From Candidatus Tanganyikabacteria bacterium (GTDB lineage Bacteria > Cyanobacteriota > Sericytochromatia > S15B-MN24 > VGJW01): 34,185 bases of DNA. Position 1 is the stretch's first letter. The number at the start of each line of letters is the position of its first letter. The stretch covers positions 1-34,185 of the forward strand of contig VGJY01000028.1 in the NCBI GenBank assembly GCA_016867235.1. The letters are read 5' to 3'. Of this stretch, positions 30,201 through 34,185 are shown one piece after another. The notes below the pieces were generated by a model. That model made no database searches. It was given only the letters and a program-made list of their open reading frames with translations, and had not been told where the DNA came from. The position numbers and the translations under genes are program-made.

Positions 30201-32608
30201 TGGAGGGCCTGCTCCGAGTACTCGATGGCCTTGAGGGGATCGGCCTTCTTGTAGTAGACCCGCGCCATCGTCCGCAGGGCGCGCAACCGCTCGCGCTCGT
30301 TGCCGGTCTCGCGCGCCACCGCCTCGGCGGATTGCAGCGTCTCGAGCGCCGTATCGAACTCGTTGCGGATCTGGTGCACGATGCCCAGGGAGGTGAGGGC
30401 GTTGGCCCGGATCTCGGCGTCGCCCAGCTCTTCGGCCAGGGCCAGCGCCGCCTTGTACCGGGTGGCCGCCTCCTCGAGGTTGCTGCGGTAGCGCGCGAGG
30501 GTGGCCAGCCCGTGGTGGTAGTGCATTCCGGCGACCCGATCGTCCTCGGGCACCAGGGGCAGGCCGGCCTGGAGGAACTCGGTGGCCTCGCCCAGGGCGT
30601 AAAGCTGCAGGTTGGCCAGGCCGGCGACGAGGGCGGCCGCGGCGGCCTTGCGCGAATCCCTGGAGCGCAGGAAGTGCCTCGCCAGCTCGTTCTTGCCCTG
30701 GAGACCCTCCACACCCTGATCCTCGATGCCGTAGGCGAGCTGGGTGTGAAGCTCCAGGGCGGCATCGTCCGGGATCTCGTCGCGGATGACCTCGGCAAGC
30801 TGGTTCTGGACGAACGATACGCGCCCCTCTTCGTTGACCATGACGCCGGCCGCGCGCAAGTCTTCGATCGCCTCGAACAGGGGCTCTTCCGACAGCCCGG
30901 TGGCCCGGCTCAAGAGCTGGAGCGATCCAGGTCGGCCCAGCAGGGCGCCGGCCCGCGCGATGCGCAGGGCGTCGGCCGTGAGGCGGTGCACCTGCTCGCG
31001 CAGCAGGTCCTTGATGCTTCCGGGGAGGTGCTTGGCGGTCAGCGTGGTGTTGGCGATCCAGCGGCCGCCCTCGCTGACGATGATGCCGTTTTCCCTCAGG
31101 TGGCGCAGCGACGACTCGACGTAGAGCGGGCTGCCGCCGGTGAGGCGGGCGAACGATTCGAGGAAGTCGCCGGCGACTTCCGAGCCGCCGAGCATCGCCT
31201 TGACCATCTCGGCCACGGCGGAATCCTGGAGCGGCGGGATGGCCAGGGTACGCTCCTCGTTGTCGGCTTCGAGGGTCCGGGTCGCCGCCACGACCAGCAA
31301 CGGCCGGTCGGCGAGGTTGCGCAGCAGGTAGCTGAGCAACTTTCGCGACATCTCGTCGGCCAGGTGCCAGTCGTCTAGGGCCAGGACCAACCCGCGGGAA
31401 CACGCCTCGCCCACCAGTTCGCCGAACGCGGCCCGCATGCGGTGCTGCTCTTGATTGGGTTCGAGATCCAGCCGGGGGCCGCCGTCGTCGAGTTCGGGCA
31501 GCAGCCGGGCCAGCAGGCCCCGGTGGCGGTCCACCACCTCGCCCGGGACCATCGGGATGAGGCCGCGCAGCACGTCCAGGAACGGGCCGTAGGGCGCCAT
31601 GCCCTCGGTGGCGCGGCCCGCCAGGATGGGCATCTCGGCAAGCTGGACCTGGAACCGGAACTCTTCCAGAAGGCGGGTCTTGCCGATGCCCAGGTCGCCC
31701 ACCAGCCAGAGCTGGCCGCCACGGCCCTCCTTGAGGCGGGCCAGCAAGCCGGTGAGCTCGCCCTGTTCCTTCTCCCGGCCCACCAGGGGGCTGCCCAGGA
31801 GCATGGCCTCGCCTTCCTCGGCTGTCGTGTCGCCCAGGGCGCCCAGCAACTCGGCCGCGCTCTGGAAGCGGGCGCGGGGATCCTTCTCCAGCAACCGCGC
31901 GACGATGTCCTCGAGATCGGCGGGGGTATCGGGCACCAGCGTGCGCAACGCCGGGGGATCGGCCTCGAGGTGGGCGCGGAGGACCGACACGGGATCCTCG
32001 CCGGGGAAGGGCGGCAGGCCGGCCAGGAGGTGGAAGGCCAGGGCGCCGAAGCCGTAGAGGTCGGCGCGAGCGTCGATCTTGCCGCGCCGGGCGACCTCAG
32101 GAGCCATGTACGCGATGGTGCCGCGGATCGTGCCGCCGGCCGTGCCGGCGTCCACCATCAGGCCGAAGTCCATCAGCTTGACGACGCCGTCCGGCGTCAC
32201 GCGGATGTTTTCGGGCTTGATGTCGCAGTGGACCAGGCCCTGCCGGTGAATGTAGCCCAGGGCGCGCACCAGTTGCAGGGCGACCGACCGGCAGTCCTCG
32301 GCGGGCAGGGGCAGGCGCTCGTCGAGGCCGTGGCCCGGGACGACCTCCATCGTGAAGAAGGGCGTGCCGTCGGATAGCTGGCCGTAGTCGTAGACCTCGA
32401 CCGTGTTGGGGTGGCGCAGCCGGGTCATGGTCCGGAACTCCTGCTTGAATCGCAGGTGCGCCTCGGTCGGATCGCCGGAAACCTTGGAGAGGACTTTCAG
32501 CGCGACCTGGCGACCGGTCGTAGTGTCCTCCACCAAGAAGACAACGCCCATCCCCCCTTCGCCGAGGGTGGACAGGACCTTGTACCTGTTGGTCAGCTGG
32601 TCGATCAT
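27218..32608 (-). CDS. Ser/Thr protein kinase-AAA ATPase-TPR-GAF-GAF-GGDEF hybrid signalling protein
   Basis: A 1796-residue cytoplasmic sensor. Domains in order: a PknB-type kinase at about 8-270 (LGEGGMGVVF, Lys38, HCDIKPEN near 127, DFG near 147, APEVARRG); an AAA/STAND ATPase (Walker A GDLGIGKT near 303-310, Walker B LVLALDDWH near 405-412); and about 500 residues of TPR-like helices (600-1150). A coiled coil, two GAF domains (about 1266-1420 and 1443-1612) and a GGDEF domain (about 1619-1785) follow. The cyclase has SDIDHFKRFNDTYGH and GGEEM near 1696, and a proper inhibitory RxxD (REDD) five residues before it, so it looks active and product-inhibited. Kinase-AAA-GAF proteins ending in histidine kinases are known in cyanobacteria; here the output is c-di-GMP. 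ATG 32608 is supported by a promoter at 32641-32670, although the ribosome site is weak and the frame is open upstream. Confidence 0.9.
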   Translation of the reverse strand: MIDQLTNRYKVLSTLGEGGMGVVFLVEDTTTGRQVALKVLSKVSGDPTEAHLRFKQEFRTMTRLRHPNTVEVYDYGQLSDGTPFFTMEVVPGHGLDERLPLPAEDCRSVALQLVRALGYIHRQGLVHCDIKPENIRVTPDGVVKLMDFGLMVDAGTAGGTIRGTIAYMAPEVARRGKIDARADLYGFGALAFHLLAGLPPFPGEDPVSVLRAHLEADPPALRTLVPDTPADLEDIVARLLEKDPRARFQSAAELLGALGDTTAEEGEAMLLGSPLVGREKEQGELTGLLARLKEGRGGQLWLVGDLGIGKTRLLEEFRFQVQLAEMPILAGRATEGMAPYGPFLDVLRGLIPMVPGEVVDRHRGLLARLLPELDDGGPRLDLEPNQEQHRMRAAFGELVGEACSRGLVLALDDWHLADEMSRKLLSYLLRNLADRPLLVVAATRTLEADNEERTLAIPPLQDSAVAEMVKAMLGGSEVAGDFLESFARLTGGSPLYVESSLRHLRENGIIVSEGGRWIANTTLTAKHLPGSIKDLLREQVHRLTADALRIARAGALLGRPGSLQLLSRATGLSEEPLFEAIEDLRAAGVMVNEEGRVSFVQNQLAEVIRDEIPDDAALELHTQLAYGIEDQGVEGLQGKNELARHFLRSRDSRKAAAAALVAGLANLQLYALGEATEFLQAGLPLVPEDDRVAGMHYHHGLATLARYRSNLEEAATRYKAALALAEELGDAEIRANALTSLGIVHQIRNEFDTALETLQSAEAVARETGNERERLRALRTMARVYYKKADPLKAIEYSEQALQVAGEARGRVDGSGPMAFLGLMYVSADVPGLDATTRTRRGVEYLESAAMLQREIGDKVGLNDSLNLLGNARGQILGEYQAARQIFEENLSIAIEIGAKNDEIVAYLNLAIQSHELGDFKEVENQAAKAHRESVATKSQDFELIAEVLRSVALAYLGHPAEAERMHDHVLGVLHELPPDVRTGIEITVLPYFAERQLFMGQVLRALASAQEAMRITLETGMLEYEQRILTLLGEAYARLGEFESAAQQFELGLEKGRTVGAPGTIARANAGLGHLALKRGELESAARLVEEAHASASNIGAAYLAAETAFLRGRIALVGADRAVAASAFDEVLRRGKEIGCPHLEALGEFGLARLGNRSDDAYKHLRAAQALLAGQLKGLSDEDIQDFYSPDERWRIQKGDLSPEELPGVEGETEGAGSRLRYQQLERKYLELLEEGRRFRSELDETGAARERLERLLKFTVETNRETDLSRLLEGIMNLVGSMVGADRGFLLLKEADGLVPKSTYNIDPRDRRPTTWKFSESVAEKVYQSGEPVFIDDVLEAEGYQNAQSIVDLNVRTVLCVPLRAVSRGEAGQASQDRTIGVIYLDRQSVSNAFLRRDLVLVEALAAQACQAIENARLHTDSEDQRSKLEKLNALIREVSTTLDLPKVLDMVIRRTLEHTRAERAFIFLKDHNGLLTCRLAMDNGFLDITSDQAQVSTSITRQVLETGEAVCLLDTQNSDVFQAQKSILDLELRTVMCVAFRMPRAKQGTKKREDKRQKPDVEFREPREEYHGVLYVDSKVVVNAFNERDLQLLESIASHASLAIYNAQLYERATVDALTGLYFRSFFERRLIEEAGRSARIGSPLSVLLSDIDHFKRFNDTYGHSTGDDVLRLVAQTIRRNIREDDMAARFGGEEMLVLMPDTPLEGALVLAERLREAVASAALVGPNGDPLSVTISIGVAQMGPDESPHDVVEHADQAMYVSKKGGRNRVTTYTVPEASNAETGTPEGAQA

Positions 32609-32640
32609 CCGGCGGTGGCGCCCATTCCAAACCCCGGCAG

Positions 32641-32670
32641 ATTCTAGCACCCGGTGCGGCCGCCTGACAA
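32641..32670 (-). promoter_or_regulatory. Sigma70-like promoter of the kinase/GGDEF gene
   Basis: On the minus strand TTGTCA (32670-32665) and TAGAAT (32646-32641) are separated by 18 bases, close to the TTGACA-N17-TATAAT consensus. Transcription would start near 32634, leaving a leader of about 26 bases before ATG 32608. This argues against the longer open frame that begins at 32824. Confidence 0.52.
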
Positions 32671-32882
32671 ACTGCCACCGGCGGTCGCCCACGCTCAGCA
32701 CCATACCCGCCGGGTAGCCAACCAAATGCCAGCCTGCCCGGGAGACGGCGATACCGCGCGATCGCCCCCGCGCCGCGAGCGCCCGTTTGGGCGGGCGGGC
32801 CAACGAATCCGGGACAGGTTGCAAGTCGCCGCCGGCCTGGCGGGGCCGGACGATGTCCCCGGAACCGATCGGACGGCACGGG

Positions 32883-33563
32883 ATGAAGAGTCACGCCCGG
32901 AGAGCGGCGCTGGCCCTGGGCGCGCTGGTGGCATGGGCGTGTGGCGCCGCGCCGGCCGCCGCCACGCCCGGCGAGCCGCTGGCCGCGGCGCTCCGCTGGC
33001 TGGCCACTCACCCGTACCTGGGGCCGCCGCGCCTGGCGCCCGTCGAGGGCCTGGGCGTGCTCCTGGCGTTCGACGCCTGGCAGGCGGCGCGGAAGTTGCC
33101 GGAAGGCGAGGTCCGCCTGGTCCTCGACGTCCCCGAACCCCACCCTCACCCGCCGGTCAAGCGCGAGTACGCCGAGAATCGCGTGCGCCGGGAGTTGCTC
33201 GTGCACACCCAGCGCGCCCCGGGCGACGGGCCGCCGCCGATCGCCGAACTCCTCGCCCGCATCTACGGCCCCCGGGTCGCCGCCGAGTACCGCGCGGCCG
33301 AACCGATCCCCCTCGGGGCCGACGATCTGCCCAACGGCGAGAATCTGGCCGGCCTGGGCATCGGGCCGCTCCGCCTCGAGTACGCCGTTGCCCGCCGTGG
33401 CGGCAACCTGGAATTCACCGAAGCGGCCTATCGCGGAGAGGAGGATCCCTTCGCCAAGGCGACCTACGAGCTGCGGCGGACCGTCGTGGCGATCGTCCCC
33501 GGCGCCGGAGAGCCACCGGTGCCGCCACCGCCGCCCACGGTGATCGGCGCGCGGCCCCGGTAG
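32883..33563 (+). CDS. Secreted hypothetical protein
   Basis: A 226-residue protein starting at ATG 32883. Residues 1-26 form a Sec signal peptide (ARRAALALGALVAWACGAAPAAA, likely cut after AAA); the Cys in AWACG does not fit the lipobox well. The mature part has a helix (EPLAAALRWLATHPYLG), then beta-rich segments (GEVRLVLDVPEP, GPLRLEYAVARRGGNLEF, TYELRRTVVAIV). His/Pro-rich PEPHPHPPVK near the middle might bind metal. It ends in a Pro-rich tail. No family is recognised. Only a weak ribosome site precedes it; it is divergent from the kinase gene across 274 bases. Confidence 0.68.
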   Translation: MKSHARRAALALGALVAWACGAAPAAATPGEPLAAALRWLATHPYLGPPRLAPVEGLGVLLAFDAWQAARKLPEGEVRLVLDVPEPHPHPPVKREYAENRVRRELLVHTQRAPGDGPPPIAELLARIYGPRVAAEYRAAEPIPLGADDLPNGENLAGLGIGPLRLEYAVARRGGNLEFTEAAYRGEEDPFAKATYELRRTVVAIVPGAGEPPVPPPPPTVIGARPR

Positions 33564-33671
33564 CGGCCCCGGCCACGCCAGGCCCGCGGCGGGCACCGCC
33601 AGGCAGCAACCGGCCGGCGGGCACGCCGATCACTGCGGCGCGGCGGGCGTCTCTGCTACGCTCCACGCGAC

Positions 33672-34185
33672 GTGCCGAACCGCCGCTTCGCAGCGACCAG
33701 CCTGCTGGTCCTCGGTGCCACCGGGGGCCTGCTCGCGGCCGTCCTGGCCAGCGAGGGGCCTGCCGGCGCGGTCGCGGGCAGGGTGCGCGATCGGGCCGGC
33801 AATCCGCTCCCCGGCGCGCACTTGCGCTTCGAGAGCGAGGACGGGCTGCACCGGGCCGCGGTCGCCGGCCCGCGCGGCGATTTCCGCGTCAACCTGCCCG
33901 AAGGCGCCTACCACTCCATGGCGGCGAGCGAGGCCTTCATGCCGGCCCGCACGACCAAACCCGTGCGCGTGGCACCCGGCGAACCGGCGCGCCTGCTCTT
34001 CGCGCTCGCCGTCCCCGGCGATCTGGGCGCGAGTTCGACCGTCACGGTCGTGGGCGGCACGGCCGAGATCGCCGCCCGGCCCACCGTCGTGCTCGAGTGG
34101 ACGCCGGGCTGGCCCCGCGTGCCGCCCGGCATGGTCGCCGGCACCTGGGTCCTGCGCGAATCGGGCGGCGATCCGCTGCCCGGCG
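33672..34185 (+). CDS. Protein with carboxypeptidase-regulatory-like domain, 3' end outside window
   Basis: A GTG at 33672 opens a frame that stays open to the window end (171 codons visible). Residues 1-27 form a signal peptide or anchor (RRFAATSLLVLGATGGLLAAVLA). Then a carboxypeptidase-regulatory-like/CNA-B-type domain follows: AVAGRVRDRAGNPLPGAHLRFESEDG, GPRGDFRVNLPEGAYHSMAASEAF. This beta-sandwich is common in surface, TonB-linked and cell-wall proteins. After it, VRVAPGEPARLLFALAVPG and a Val/Thr-rich strand set continue off the window. The start could alternatively lie further in; no clear ribosome site is seen. It is 108 bases downstream of the preceding secreted protein and may share its transcript. 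Confidence 0.62.
   Translation, partial: MPNRRFAATSLLVLGATGGLLAAVLASEGPAGAVAGRVRDRAGNPLPGAHLRFESEDGLHRAAVAGPRGDFRVNLPEGAYHSMAASEAFMPARTTKPVRVAPGEPARLLFALAVPGDLGASSTVTVVGGTAEIAARPTVVLEWTPGWPRVPPGMVAGTWVLRESGGDPLPG

Noticed and set aside
32609-32824. 72-residue N-terminal extension of the kinase
   Set aside because: It spans a sigma70-like promoter and is Arg/Pro-rich; the kinase domain begins directly after ATG 32608.

Overview
This GC-rich window (well over 60% G+C by eye, with strongly G/C-biased third codon positions) is densely coded bacterial DNA with no RNA gene, insertion sequence, CRISPR array or integrase that I can see. No gap between genes exceeds about 275 bases. Lipoprotein signal peptides, a predicted beta-barrel-like domain and a large kinase/GGDEF hybrid suggest a diderm, signalling-rich, environmental bacterium. 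The repeated VSNNAAG motif in an NHL-type lipoprotein reminds me of uncultured Sericytochromatia/Tanganyikabacteria-like relatives of Cyanobacteria. That is recollection only, and the taxon is not proven here.

Layout. Bases 1-2475: the end of an unknown Pro/Ala-rich protein, a type I-beta DAHP synthase (aroF, minus strand), and a divergent peroxiredoxin whose peroxidatic Cys codon is an in-frame TGA (probable selenoprotein), overlapped by a small unknown gene. Bases 2599-5539: four proteins without signal peptides, one a C39-like cysteine peptidase and one a long coiled coil, arranged as convergent pairs with a strong hairpin and a stop-codon palindrome between them. Bases 5626-8715 (minus): a three-gene unit of PreA-type dihydropyrimidine dehydrogenase, a class III aminotransferase and a secreted His-rich protein, probably for pyrimidine or beta-alanine catabolism. 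Bases 8834-10060: a DUF4177-like protein and an unknown protein.

Bases 10075-16774 are the most notable block. A membrane ICMT-like methyltransferase is divergent from a compact five-gene operon: a polytopic membrane protein, a SAM methyltransferase resembling mycobacterial Rv2952, and three different B12-binding-domain radical SAM enzymes. The coding regions overlap or nearly touch throughout. This looks like a lipid, terpenoid or polyketide tailoring pathway that I cannot match to a named system.

Bases 16901-20104: an FAD-less xanthine dehydrogenase/aldehyde oxidase-type molybdoenzyme, possibly of the selenium-dependent group, and a small possibly PilZ-like protein. Bases 20118-32608 (minus): a co-oriented run that may be one transcription unit. 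It begins with a 1796-residue Ser/Thr kinase-AAA-TPR-GAF-GAF-GGDEF protein preceded by a good sigma70-like promoter. It continues with two paralogous NHL-type lipoproteins, a barrel/transglutaminase-like protein and a secreted clan CD (caspase/CHAT-like) protease. Bases 32883-34185: a secreted unknown protein and the start of a protein with a carboxypeptidase-regulatory-like domain that runs off the window.
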